64,000 bases of DNA, taken from Pseudorasbora parva (Eukaryota; Chordata; Actinopteri; Cypriniformes; Gobionidae). This document shows positions 47,236 to 64,000 of this stretch, in pieces. The notes below the pieces were generated by a model, which worked only from the letters and a program-made list of their open reading frames with translations, had not been told where the DNA came from and searched no databases. Every line of letters begins with the position of its first letter. Position 1 is the first letter of the stretch. Made by a program: the position numbers and the translations under genes. The stretch is taken from assembly GCF_024679245.1 (NCBI RefSeq), contig NC_090182.1, positions 40,436,547 to 40,500,546 of the forward strand. The letters are read 5' to 3'.

Positions 47236-50200
47236 TTATTTTTGCAAGCTGGAGAAATCTGGTCCACCACCCTGAAAGTTCCCAGAGATCTCTGCCCCGC
47301 TGAAGTCAAATCCTGGATTCTGTTTGAAATGGGACAGGGGAAAAAGAAATACATTATTTTTATATAAAGTACACATTTTTATTTTATGCTATTCTGCAAA
47401 GATGCATTTAAAGGGTTCCCCCAAAAATGAATTGTCATTAATGACTCGCCCTAATGTCGTTCCACACACGTAAGACCTCCGTTCATCTTCAGAACACAGA
47501 ACAAGATATTTTATATTTAGTCCTACAGCGTCTCTAAGTGTATACACCCTATACTGTCCATGTCCAGAAATTGAATAAATCAGTTCATTAGAATCTCTTG
47601 AAGCATCAAATACATTTTGGTCCAAAAATAACAAATACTCCCGACTTTATTCAGCATTGTCTTCTCTTCCGCATTTGTTTTCAAACCTCAAATAGATTCG
47701 AATGGTTGTGAATCAGCGTATTGTTTCGGATTGGGTGTCAGACTGCTGAAATCACGTGACATTGGCGGTTCAAATCAATAACTGATTCACAACCATTTGT
47801 ATCTTTATTTGAGGATTGAAAACCGAGAAGACAATGCTAAAATTAAATAAAGTCATAGTTTTTGTAATTTTTTGACCAAAATGTATTTCGATGCTTCGAG
47901 ATTCTAACTAACTGATGTCACATAATGGACTGTTTTTTATGCCCTTTCTGGACATGGACAGTATAGTGTGCATACACTTTGATATGCTGTCTTACGGGTG
48001 TGGACCAACATTAGGGTGAGTCAATGACTAATTTCATTTTTGGGTGAACTAACCCTTTAAATTAAGTTGAGTGAAGATATTTATATGGTAAAGATTGAAC
48101 TATTCATCAAATAACCCTGAGAAAACAAGCATCACTGTTTCCACAAAAATATTCAGCAGCACCGCTGTTTTCAACATTGATCAGAAACGGTTCATGGGAA
48201 GTTAAAGTGGTTCCTAACTTGCTGATTTAGGAGAAACTCTTAAAAATGATGGGTGTGTCAGTTCTAATTTTAGAAGTCTTCAATTTTTTGGTCTAAGAGT
48301 ATTTCACAAAGCATTTTCGCACTAAAACTAGCTCCTGAATCTGAAAAGTTAGGAGTAGTCAAGAGGACTCTTAAGTCACTAAGAACAAATCACTAAACAA
48401 TCCGAAAATGGCTGTTATAGGCATTCCACCAAAAGACACCATTGAAGCAAACAGAGCAAGTGTTTACTTTTGATTTATAAATTTTAATCTGCTCTGCGAT
48501 AACATTAAGGTTAATTTATGTACAGGCAAATTGCACTGAATAATAAAATATTGCTGTCAAGTTGAAAATAATGTCTCATTGTCTGTGCAAATAGCCTTGT
48601 GGCAAATAGCTCAGGTGAGCTGATCTCCGGCTCGTGGACTTGTCCCAATCTTGTCCCCCTTTCTCTCATACTTTGCTTTCTGTCCATTCACTATCCTATC
48701 ATAATAATGAGGCAAGGATGGCAAAAATAAATCTTTGAACTCAAATAAGAAAATAATGTCTGATTATCTGTGGCAGTTGTTTTCACTAGTTCACACTTAC
48801 AAATGAGAAAACAAGCTCATTTGACATGCTGTCTGAGGAGATCGAGGGCTCTGAGCTCGGGATTTTGCCCAAACCAGGAGTTCTCCCCCGAGCTGAGAGA
48901 GAGGAGTCAGGGTGATTGACGGATGCAGAAAGCTGTCGAGGTAACCAGGTGAGTCCTATGCCTGTGTATATGCCTCATCTTGAGCTGATTAGTCAACCAT
49001 TTGATTTGGAACAAAACATAATTTGTTGCTTGAATTTTCTGGTGATGCAGACATGTAGGATGCTGACAATATAGATGAACATATACTTGTTTAATTAGTG
49101 ACACTTAACCTTCATTTTAAAATCTTTATTTGAATGTTAACATGATACCTCACTCTACATTACTTCTATGATTAAATAACTGACAGAGACTCCTCTCCTA
49201 TCAGCCAATCACTGTGGGCATAGTTAGTAAGCGTGATGACATCATCCATAGCAATGAGGTCAACCCCGCCCTTACTCTTAGCTTAAGACTTCTCTGTTCC
49301 TTAGTAAACGTTTATCTTAGCAGTTTTGTGAATAGGTTTTAAGAGTACATTAACACGACAATACTAAAAAACTGAATTTTTTTTTTTTTTTTTGCATACA
49401 GACTGTTCACAGATTTGCAAAAACTATTAAAATCACTGTATCGGTCATGCCCGGCCAGTAATTGGCGATGTCACTGTAAGGCTGGAAAAAAAACAGCAAA
49501 TGCCAAAATGTCTGATAGAGGAATGAGGACATAATGGGTGCTTCCCAATTCTTATTTGTGCATCCTTGTTTCCTTTCCAAGCTTCCTTAGCTCCACCCCT
49601 TCAGGATGCGAGGGAAGGACACTAGAAAAAGACGCGAGGGCGGAGGAATTGAATAAAGTGAAATGATATATCCTCGGCGTCAGTTAATGATGACACTGCT
49701 GGATTTAGTCGGGCCTCTTGAACATTTAGAAATAACTTATATTATATTGTAAGCTTCAACCTCCACAAAATACCACATTTTTCCATATTTTATTTAATAT
49801 TACCAGAGATATTATAATAACTGAACGAGTTCCAGTTATTAACTGCTTTTTATTCATTGTATAGTATTAGTTTCTATTTGCTTCTCTATTTGTTTCTTTC
49901 ATTTTCTTGTGCTTTGATATAATTCTGCAACTGTCAGGTGTTGTTATTCGACAAACTTTTGTGTTTTGTACATATAACCATAATAATAATGATGAATAAA
50001 CTGTGGCACGATGTGAAGGGGGAGGAGAATTAATGCGCGTGTCACGTTTAATCAGTAAAACACTTCCGCCAAGGAAACTCCAGTGTATCCTCGCTCATGA
50101 CTCCTCAGGAAGCCTCCTCACTCCTCCATCTCTCGCCTCCTCATGGTGCAATTAGAGAACTGAGATCTCCTACAAGATGGCTGAGCTCCATCGGTTTCCG

Positions 50201-53200
50201 GGTCATAGGATGGAGGACGGAGGAGCGAGGAAACGAGGAGGGATATTGAGAAGCACCCAACATCTGAACTCACTATTGTGCATTGAGGTGTCTCCACCTG
50301 AGAAAACCTCACACAGAGTTCTAATCCTCTAAAGATCACCTTCATTTACACGTCTTTCCCTTCACTACCTCTTCCCTCATCTCTCTTTCTATATGTTGAA
50401 ATGGACCCAAAATCTAAATGAGTTAATGTGAACAACAAGTATTATACATGTTTGGTATAATTTTAAACCTCTCAGTGCGACTGGTAAAAAGGTCTCATCC
50501 CCACAGAAGTAAACCCAAAAAATAATACAGGTTTAAAGAGTTTAGAGATATTTTTCCTATTACGGTGGGTGTGTCTTTGGCCATTTGGTCTTTCGTCAGT
50601 ACAGGTCTATGGGACCATGATTCATGGAAATGCCCATTGTGAACTCATGTTTCCATTCGAAAGAGTTTTGCATCTTGGTCTGGTATTTAGGGAGATGTTG
50701 CAAAGAGATCGGGGCTCGCTTCTACTAGATGTTTTAATTCTCAGAAGTCAGGTATCCACATTTTATTCTTTACGTCAGAGCATTTGAAGTTATGCATGGA
50801 TTATCTCTGAATTGATTATGCAATTGGCATGACACATTTACCTGACTAATAATAAAATGTTACACTAATTTACTTGTTTTGGAATTATTAACTCTAGTAA
50901 ATTATGAACGGGTATAATTCTAACAAAGGGTTAACAAAGGGTTAAACAAATGTGTAGTCAAACTATTAAATATAAATGACCAAAGAACCAATTGGTATTC
51001 TAACCTCAATTCGAGGTCATAATAAAATGGAGTCAGATATTGTTTACATTGAGATAATAACGCTATCATTTTCAGAAATCTGCACTTTGAACCCCGTTGG
51101 CAATTTTAGGCCTCCAAAACGCTGTTGTTGTGTACATGAAAAGTTTTCCTGTTTTTAGTTAAAAACGGTGTCATATAAATGGCCTCTAAAAAACTTCATT
51201 CAAAAATCTTACTGACCCCAAACATTTGAAATGTAGTTTGACTTAATTTGCCAAATATACTGTATATATTTTTAATTCAGGAGGTTGTCCATAAGACCTT
51301 CAAGAACATATGGATGAAGTGTGACCTAGCAGGGTGCAGTGGAATACTGCCGCACCTCTCTCTGGAACCTCTCCAGTGTGAGCTTCCTCTGCATCTGATC
51401 CTGCACCCACGGGTCAGCCGTGTACTCTCCCTCCAAAAGAGACTGCCAGCAGTTCCCAGCTTCTCGGTTTGTCTTCATAAGAACTATCTGGATTAACTTC
51501 TTGTCCTCTGAGTGGCACAACGAAGACAAAGTTTCTCCAGAGATATATTTTTGAAGTTGAAGAAAGACACATGCACTATTTACTCTAACATGAATATGTA
51601 AATGGCTTTTAGTCTTACCCAACGTCCATGTTGCTTCATCGGCAACTGTAGATCCAAACAGCTTCCCCTATGAGAGGACAGAAAGAACAAATGTAAAATT
51701 TAGAAGTAGCTGACAGTTTGCATTAGCATCACTAGTAACATGTACCTCAGTGGGACGTTTCACATGCCTACGCCACATTACAGCACACAATAGAGGAGCA
51801 TGACAGTAATTACACACACGCCACTTATCCAGGCTGAAATGTGATAATGAATTGTGTTTACGTGACAGGAAATTGTCTTACAACTAAATATTCCTTCTCA
51901 CAGTTTACAAACAACTATAATGGACCGATTGGGGGTACTTGAGGCACTCCTAATCAAGTTGCCTAAAAGCCGTTACATACTCAGCAAGAACAGAGAAAAA
52001 AAGTTCTCGCTCCCAGGGCTGCGAGAACAAAATGGCTTCTTTTTTTTCTCCCGCAGCCCTGGTTTGGGAGTTCTCGCAGCTTGTTCTTGACACACCGTCT
52101 GAGCAGAACTTTTTTCTAGTAGGTGTCTGAGAACTATTGTGTGATTGGCCAGAAATGTATAGTGTGGGTGGGGTTAATACGGTGAAACGGAGTTGTTGGC
52201 ACCTGCTTTTCTTGTGAAGTATAGAATGAACTGGCCAGAACAAACTTTGTTCTTGTTCTTACCACCTTGAGAAAACAAATACATTTCTTTGTTCTTGCGG
52301 AGAATGGACCAAGCTTTAGGCAGGATTCTGGGCTCCCACATAATCTGATCAATGGATTTCCATGATGATTTCAATGGCTTACCAGTTGCTTGTGATTACC
52401 ATAGACTGTAAAAAAATATGGACGTGGTGTCCATGATGTGACCCATAGGATTCTGAAGTGCAGTTTTGAAGCGTAAAGTAGAGACGAGCTGGCCATTGCC
52501 ATCTTGGCAACGCGTTATCGCGTGTCAAATCCAGATAACAGAAAATGGGCAAAGAGGCGGGAAGTGGACGGAGCTGAGGTGAGGTGAGGTGACGCAATAA
52601 CTAACAGACGGCGGTTAAATGGCTATCCACCAGTCAATCAAAGTGCCCCCCCCCCTTAATTATGCAGAGATTTAAGGCTTTTTATAATCTAAATTAACGA
52701 GTTAAAAAAAAATTCACCCCCCTCACAGTTGTCATAAAGGGCAAATTAGCCATATAGACCAAAACCACAATTTGTACCAGGCTGTAAACATGTTTTTTTC
52801 TGCTGTAAAGTTGAGAATTTTAACATGGGGCTCAATGAGATTCTGCTCCCTTCTGGAGCCTGTCCCTAGTGGCCAGTCAAGGAATTGCGGTTTAAGTCAC
52901 TTCCATATTGGCTTCAAGAGAAACTGCGGGAGGTTGCCGCTTGGTGATTATTGAATATAGATAAAAAATAATTTTATTGTTAAGATTTTATTGTTCATAT
53001 TAATTTAACAGAGCACATTTGCTTTTTTGCAAATTTCTCAGAGAAACCATTTGGCTGTTTGAACCCCTATTATTAAAATATCTGACTTTAATAAGTGTGA
53101 TTTTCATTTACAATGTTCCTATAAAAACATATTTTTATGAAATTTTGTGAAGTTCATTATTACAGTATTTATATGTAATGATATTTATTGAAGTGAAATC

Positions 53201-54568
53201 ACATATATAAAATATTTCTTTTATAAAAACCAAGACACTGTTTTGGCTCATGCTTACATAAAATGTAAATCTTTAAACTCTTAATGCTTATTTGGTGTCT
53301 GTTTTGTGATAAAAGTGAAATATGAATAGAAATATTTACATTTGTTACAGGAGAATGCATAAAAATCAATGGAATGTGGGTGACATTTAGTGAATATTTT
53401 TGGTACAGTGCCTAAATAAAATCTCATAGGAACTTCAACTTTTGGAACTTTCCAATTTGGAACACTTGCAACAAACTTGGTTAGATATATGGCTTTGATT
53501 TTATAGTATTTTTTGAGTCAAAATTACTTATATAATTATATATTTTATATAAAATAAAAATGTTTAGTACAGTGCATTTGATTTACAATTGGCCTATATT
53601 TAAACTTCCATAACGTTTCCATTTTTTTAAGTGCTGCTGGGTATCTTCTTTAAAACAAGATCAAACTTAAGGGATAGTTCACCTAAAAATTATAATTCTT
53701 TCATCATTTATTCACCCTCAAATTGTACCAAACCTGTATTCATTTATTTATTCTCCTGAAAATACAAATTAAGATATTTTGAAGAATGTGGGTATACCCA
53801 CATTTTTCAAAATATCTTAATTTGTGTTATATATTGTGTTATAACAAACAGTTTATGGACCCCAATGACTTCCATAATATGGGGGAAAATACAATGGAGG
53901 TCAATGGTGCCCATTAGCTGTTTAGTTACTGGTATTCTTTGAAATATTGTCTTTTGTGTTCAGCAGAAGAAATAAACTTGAGGGTGAATATGATGACAGA
54001 ATTATATTTTTTTGGGTGAACTATCCCTTTAGGTCTATATTTCAAAGCATTCTTGAATTAACAACAGTTAAGTTTAGATATAGTATTTAAGGGGTTAATA
54101 TCATAGCTGAGAAACTGCTAATGTGCACACAAAAACACAACATTTAAAAAACGATTAAACGTTGCGTTTTTGACATTTTAAGTATTATTATTATTTAAAG
54201 AACAAAATCTGAAATTGAATATGAAAATGTTACATAAACATAGTTATGTGCCAAAAATCAATATGGACATGTAGCACAACACCTCTCTCCACAAGTTATC
54301 TGGTCTCTATACTGAAAATAATCCTGTCCTAATCTAAATACAATTTTTAATTTACTGTCTCCTCGATGCTCATCCATACCTTGATGATTTGTTGGTCTTT
54401 TACACGAAGCTCTATCTGTTTGCTCCCGATGTTACACTTGATCTCTTTGGCTGAAGTACCAGGAGGAACATTGACTTCGATGAAAACCTCTTCCATAGTC
54501 TGATACCATGAGCCCCATGCTGTTTTACACGGGATCACGCCACTCCTCTCCTCAAAATGCACTGACAT
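47236..54568 (-). CDS. nudcd2: NudC domain-containing protein 2
   Basis: Four minus-strand exons with consistent phase: 54380-54568, 51619-51667, 51356-51507 and 47236-47319 (stop TAA), 157 residues, which I recall as the human length. NUDCD2 is a small CS-domain (p23/HSP20-like) cochaperone working with HSP90 and stabilising LIS1 in dynein regulation. Visible: MSVHFEERSGVIPCKTAWGS, WYQTMEEVFIEVNVPPGTSA as the first CS-domain strands, GKLFGSTVADEATWTL, DKKLIQIVLMKTNREAGNCW, QSLLEGEYTADPWVQDQMQR, KLTLERFQRE and the tail NPGFDFSGAEISGN...GPDFSSLQK. The CS domain covers about residues 14-104. Intron 3 (47320-51355) is about 4 kb and contains a long fold-back element and another DNA element. In human, NUDCD2 also neighbours CCNG1. 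Confidence 0.96.
47408..48060. mobile_element. 650-bp fold-back element in nudcd2 intron 3
   Basis: Outer ends TTAAAGGGTTCCCCCAAAAATG and CATTTTTGGGTGAACTAACC are inverted. Inside, left-arm words ('actgtccatgtccagaaa', 'cttgaagcatc', 'cattttggtcca', 'gcattgtcttctc', 'cgaatggttgtgaatcagc') all recur inverted in the right arm. The arms are about 300 bases each with a 50-60-base centre. No coding capacity. Confidence 0.85.
48205..49345. other. repeat-like intron DNA, possible further DNA element
   Basis: 'aacttgctgatttaggagaaactcttaaa' at the left and 'aagtctt'/'cttagcagttttgtgaataggttttaagag' at the right are weakly inverted, so another non-autonomous element is possible. The evidence is poor. 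It lies in nudcd2 intron 3. Confidence 0.3.
49540..50261. mobile_element. non-autonomous DNA element with GGGTGCTTCYCAAT ends
   Basis: The left end GGGTGCTTCCCAATTCTTAT and right end, complement of GGGTGCTTCTCAATATCCCT, are inverted repeats; 'tcctcgcct'/'gaggagcgagg' words continue the symmetry. It is 722 bp and no target duplication is obvious. It lies in nudcd2 intron 3. Confidence 0.75.
52401..52941. mobile_element. repeat with 11-bp target duplication, copy 2
   Basis: It starts ATAGACTGTAAAAAAATATG and ends GGAGGTTGCCGCT, the reverse complement of the unit at 22977-23489, sharing long words such as 'attttaacatggggctcaatgagattct' across the copy. The flanks TTGTGATTACC and TGGTGATTATT agree at 8 of 11 positions. 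It lies in nudcd2 intron 1. Confidence 0.75.
53668..54034. mobile_element. AGTTCACC-ended fold-back element in nudcd2 intron 1
   Basis: Ends TTAAGGGATAGTTCACCTAA and TTTGGGTGAACTATCCCTTTA are inverted. The centre 'gaagaatgtgggtatacccacatttttc' is a short palindrome. Non-coding. Confidence 0.85.
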
Positions 54569-54849
54569 ACTGCTCGTCTCAGAGGCCTCTCATGAATGTG
54601 GCTGTTCGAGATCATACAAACGCACATCAGTCGCAATAACAAATATAGCAACAGTGCAGAAACTGGATATATTTCTCATACATTCTGGTAATATCCACAG
54701 ATGTGACTTCTTCTGCAGCGGAATGCCGTGGCATGACTGATGAAGTGGGACATCTAGTGTATCGGAGAGCAGGTAAACATTAGTTTGGAATGCTTTGTCT
54801 AAATGTAATAATAACGTACAGGCACTCGGTCATTGTCGCAGAATAATGC

Positions 54850-54854
54850 TTGTG

Positions 54855-54895
<41 letters not shown>

Positions 54896-54904
54896 CGCGC
54901 GCGT
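54850..54904. repeat. (TG)n(CG)n tract upstream of nudcd2
   Basis: About 20 TG units run directly into about nine CG units, a continuous alternating pyrimidine-purine stretch with strong Z-DNA-forming character. It starts about 280 bp upstream of the nudcd2 start codon. Confidence 0.92.
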
Positions 54905-55513
54905 TTACCCATGAAATCGTGTTTTTTATGGCTTTTAGTAATATGTTAGCCTTACTGTTATCTATAAGCTAGTGTGCTCCGAAAAACAATGACAAATTTG
55001 CATTTAGAAAATTAAAAACATAAGGTGATGATACACAGCACAGGGCGATTTTTTGATTTTGATGCTGCTTGGGCACATTCCAATTAAGAGTGGGCAAAAC
55101 ATTTCTATCTAGATACTTTAGATCGATCGTGGGCCCTGTGTTGGAAAAAATGCTCAAAAAGTTACCCCTCATCATCACCTTTACAGTCTCACTTCCACCA
55201 ATATGGATAAATGATTGTGATGACAACACCACTTCAGTTTCTCATCAGGTTTTCTGTCCAATCAAGTTCTCTAGAATCTAAAGTGTCCCGCCCCCTACAC
55301 TATAAATAGATGCTGAAGCTGCAAATTGGTCACTTGTTCACATTTACTATTTATGGTGAATATGACATAGTGCACTATCTAGGGGATAGTGATGATTCAG
55401 ACAGTGTAAATATGCTTTCCATTAAGGTGAATAAAGTCTGGTTTTACGTTATGGCTTATTTATACTTCTGCGTTAAACCTACGCCGTAGGCTGTGTGTAG
55501 CATGTGCAATCTG

Positions 55514-56095
55514 ACCATAGACTGCAAAAAAAAAAATGGACGCCGCGACTTCATCCGTTTCCGCTGAACAGAGTTGAAGCTTTCAGACTTGCCCCGCACG
55601 GCGCTGACATTTTGGGACGGAAGTACAGTCGCGATATCAAAGCCCACCCACACTCTAACAGATGGAGAACAATTAATTATGTTGGTGTGAAATAAACAGT
55701 TATGGAAATGTAGAAAATAAAACTAAAGCTTCAATCTGCTCCCAAAAATCCAGAAAAAAGTCTGTTAGTGCCTCAGTGACAACTTCACTCAGAGAAGCCG
55801 TCGATCTCAGCTGTCAATCATGACGTCACTCCCCCCGTTTTTATAGCATCAAATAACTAACTAAAACTAAACTTATTTAAAAAACCGAACACTTGAAATG
55901 AAATCATTGTGATGATAACTGCCTACAATGACATAAACTAACTTTTGGGGAAAAGTATTTGAAGTGTAATTTGATTGTTTAGTTTGCCTCGCGTCCATTA
56001 CAAAACACAGAGGGGTGGCTATACTGGTACAGGCCACCGGGGGGGGGGGGGGGGGATCGAGGCCCGGAGGCTTCAGTTTCTGAGAGGGGTCCTGC
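55514..56095. repeat. ATAGACTG-ended repeat with poly-G tract
   Basis: It begins 'accatagactgcaaaaaaaa' followed by 'atggacg', as does the 52.4-kb element, but its interior differs. A run of about 17 G occurs at 56039-56055. The next repeat begins at 56097 with 'atagacagtaaaagaaatggac', so related termini occur head to tail. Boundaries are approximate. Confidence 0.5.
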
Positions 56096-56096
56096 C

Positions 56097-56760
56097 ATAG
56101 ACAGTAAAAGAAATGGACTGAGCTATCCCATTGATGTCAACGGTGGAATGTGATGTCAGTATACTTCCTGATGGCTGAGCGAACTGCGAAGGCTCAGACT
56201 GAGCTTGACGACGTAGATGTGACGTGAGCCTCCTGTCTGACAGCTGTAGGTCTTCTAGTAGTTGTAGAAAGTGAAAGCTGAATCACGTTGTTTAAATATT
56301 TTCTCCCGTATGCTTTTGGCTCACTATCGGCTTCTCCCCATTCTTCCCTCTTGACTTTATCAGACTTTATGTCTCCACGTCCCCCCGATGCAGATGGCTA
56401 AAGTAAAAGACAGTAAAAGATTGCCTGCGAGCGTCTCCTCAGGTCTATACGGTAATTTCTCTACTATGCGACAGTCGCGTTGGTTATGAATCAATCGTTA
56501 GCCTATTTTTACAAAAACAGCTTCTGCGGGGCGATAGTGTAAGATACAAGGTAACGGAGCCTTTTATGCATTGTCGTGTTTCTTTAGAAATAAACAATGG
56601 ACAAATGGAGTCTTTAAACACCTCAGATGTAAAGTTATTCACTGTCAAAGTGACTCAAAAATGAATGGGAGTCAATGGGATGCTAACAGCAGGTGATGGC
56701 TTGGTTAGCAATGGCAGCCCCTATGGGTGGAACGCTTTCCGAGCGCTAGATAACCCCTTG
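56097..56760. repeat. second ATAGACAG-ended repeat
   Basis: 'atagacagtaaaagaaatggactgagc' resembles the starts at 52401 and 55516. It carries no gene and its right boundary is uncertain. Confidence 0.4.
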
Positions 56761-56808
56761 ATTAATTGAAGGAACCTGTGCGATGCTAACTGCCGGTCGG
56801 CCTACAAA

Positions 56809-57371
56809 AGCCCCTTTCACACTTCATGTCGGACCCGCAATATTCCCGCAACTTCTGTGTGAAAGCAACCACGTCCAGGCATTGATTACCGAATTGAACC
56901 CGGGTCGGGGACCTAGTAACATTGCGGTATTCGACCCGAGACGAGCGCTGTGTGAACAAAAGCCGAAACTAATGCCGCAACGTGTACGTAGTTATCGTGC
57001 GACTCCTAGAGCTTGTTTTTTCAATAATACAACCCTGCAGTGCCAGAAGAGCTAGTCGGCGTTTTAAACGCAGAGAGTGTTCGTATACAAAAGACACTAA
57101 AATGAAACAAACAGAAATATGCGCAAACTGGACACAAGTCGAGACCACGGAGCTCCTTACTATCCGCGCTGAAGCTGAGATCGCTTGCCATTATACGTCA
57201 CATCAGGATGTCACGTGTCAACTCGTTCCGGGACCGTTACGGGTTGTGTGAGAAAGAGCACATATTACGGTATTTCGCTGGCAGTGAGAATGGACCAAAT
57301 CTAGCGGCCCGGGAACAAATGCCGGGTCACATTATCCGTGTATTTGCCGGAATCGCAGTGTGAAAGGGGCT
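56809..57371. mobile_element. non-autonomous DNA element with 15-bp perfect TIRs
   Basis: The left end AGCCCCTTTCACACT and right end AGTGTGAAAGGGGCT are exact inverted repeats. The 563-bp interior shows CG-rich words like 'gacccgcaatattcccg'. Open frames across it have no known motif. Intergenic between nudcd2 and the GABA-A receptor gene. Confidence 0.82.
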
Positions 57372-57795
57372 AAAGTGACGCCATACCTTCACCACTCTAT
57401 TACGTCAGCTCATTGAATAATCCTGCACATTTCAAGGCACTTTAGTGGGCTATGTATTTAAATTGAAATATATTGTTTTACATGCATTTAAAACACTATA
57501 TTGCTCTGGCAATACATTTATTTAAACAGTGCTTAGTGAAGGTTTGGTGAAGCTAAAAGACTAGCAAGAAGTTTGCTAGTTTTACTACTCTTTAACCTGT
57601 TGCTAAAAAAGCAAGTGGATTTTCCTGATCCTTTAATTTGATTATCCTCAAAGCTTTTTACTTCACATCCAGCCCTCCATTTACTGCCAGTCATACATAC
57701 AAGACAGTGCTTCAGTTCATCTGTAGTGCATTATACAGTACATTATGACTTTTAAACGTTGACAGGTGAATTATTTATTTATTTTTGCCACTGAA

Positions 57796-61926
<4,131 letters not shown>

Positions 61927-61997
61927 GTACGAGTGTCTTTTTTCAATGGTCATATTTCTTTGAGTATTAAAATGAAATCTACACTAAATATTACACT

Positions 61998-62309
61998 TAT
62001 GCTCAGCAAGGCAACATTTATTTGATCAAAAATACAGTAAAACAAAAATATTGTGAAAAGGCATTGCAACAAAAAATACTGTTTTCTATTGTAACATATT
62101 TTAAAAGCATTCCTGTGATCAAAGCTGTATTTTCAGCATCATTACTCCAGTCTTCAGTGTCACGATCCATCAGAAATCATTCTAATATGATGATTTGATG
62201 CTCAAGAAACATTTATTATTATTAGCAGTGCTGAAAAGAGTTAATATTTTTGTGATTTTTTGTAAATAATCCTTTGATGAATGGAAAGTTAAAGATAACA
62301 GCATTTATT

Positions 62310-62375
<66 letters not shown>

Positions 62376-62460
62376 TAACATTATAGTGTTTTACTGTCAC
62401 TCTTTGTCCAATTTAACACATCCTTGCTGTATTTAATTCTTGTAAAAACAAATTAATAAC
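61998..62460 (+). repeat. cyprinid dispersed repeat (TGCTGAATAAAAG family), longest copy
   Basis: 'gctcagcaaggcaacatttatttgatcaaaaatac' in pieces, 'cctgtgatcaaagctg', 'ttttcagcatcattactcc' and 'catcagaaatcattctaatatgatgattt' split by changes, ending 'catccttgctgtattta'. A (TA)n tract (62312-62370) interrupts the 3' third. It lies in the last gabra6 intron in the window. Confidence 0.7.
62312..62370. repeat. (TA)n microsatellite
   Basis: About 29 TA units embedded in the dispersed repeat at 61998-62460. Confidence 0.92.
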
Positions 62461-63950
<1,490 letters not shown>

Positions 63951-64000
63951 AGTTTGCTAAACTAACTAGCGTTGTCCAAAGTACTGACTTCGGTACAGAA

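Noticed and set aside
54347..54379. Continuation of the nudcd2 exon 1 ORF into VWMSIEETVN
   Set aside because: A GTATGG donor follows the AAG codon at 54380, and the next exon continues the known protein with GKLFGS.
56783..57251. Two 90-codon ORFs between nudcd2 and gabra6
   Set aside because: They lie within the AGCCCCTTTCACACT-flanked transposon and have no motifs.

Overview
This window is nuclear DNA from a teleost fish, very probably a cyprinid (zebrafish or a close relative). It has short vertebrate-type exons with GT/AG borders, several kinds of Tc1 relatives, hAT and TTAA-flanked elements, a dispersed 'TGCTGAATAAAAG' repeat, fold-back elements with AGTTCACC-like ends, and long CA, TA and CATC arrays. 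There is no operon structure. Most long ORFs come from repeats.

Six whole or partial genes plus one partial gene at the right edge can be followed exon by exon with consistent splice phase. Left block: slc43a1-like amino-acid transporter, 3' half, plus strand (783-4803); med19, Mediator subunit, complete, minus strand (10135-13164); pmf1, MIS12 kinetochore complex subunit, complete, minus strand (14029-19222); tmx2, ER thioredoxin-related membrane protein, complete, plus strand (19439-25995). The pmf1 and tmx2 start codons lie head to head, 216 bp apart. Right block: ccng1, cyclin G1, complete, plus strand (36285-46030, with a promoter and non-coding first exon near 34.8-35.1 kb); nudcd2, CS-domain cochaperone, complete, minus strand (47236-54568), tail to tail with ccng1; and a GABA-A receptor alpha-6-like subunit, 5' part, plus strand (57796 to beyond the window).

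In human, SLC43A1/MED19/TMX2 lie on 11q12 and CCNG1/NUDCD2/GABRA6 on 5q34, so the roughly 9-kb, gene-free, repeat-rich stretch between tmx2 and ccng1 (26-34.8 kb) joins two blocks that are separate in mammals.

The rest is largely mobile DNA: three decayed Tc1-type transposons with readable transposase pieces, further Tc1 fragments, two hAT-type elements with perfect 8-bp target duplications, two inverted copies of a TTAA-flanked 1-kb element carrying the same short coding exon, and three members of an AGCCTG-ended family with 10-bp duplications, one of which carries a RecQ-like helicase exon. There is also a pair with 11-bp duplications and several long fold-back elements. Tandem arrays include a 27-bp minisatellite (28.8-29.25 kb), a CATGCTAA-type degenerate array inside tmx2 (23.7-25.2 kb) and a 1.9-kb CATC-derived array that fills a gabra6 intron.

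The most useful regulatory observation is a pair of p53-response-element-like 20-mers in ccng1 intron 1. The first closely resembles the p53 site I recall for mammalian cyclin G1. I found no tRNA, rRNA or CRISPR array.
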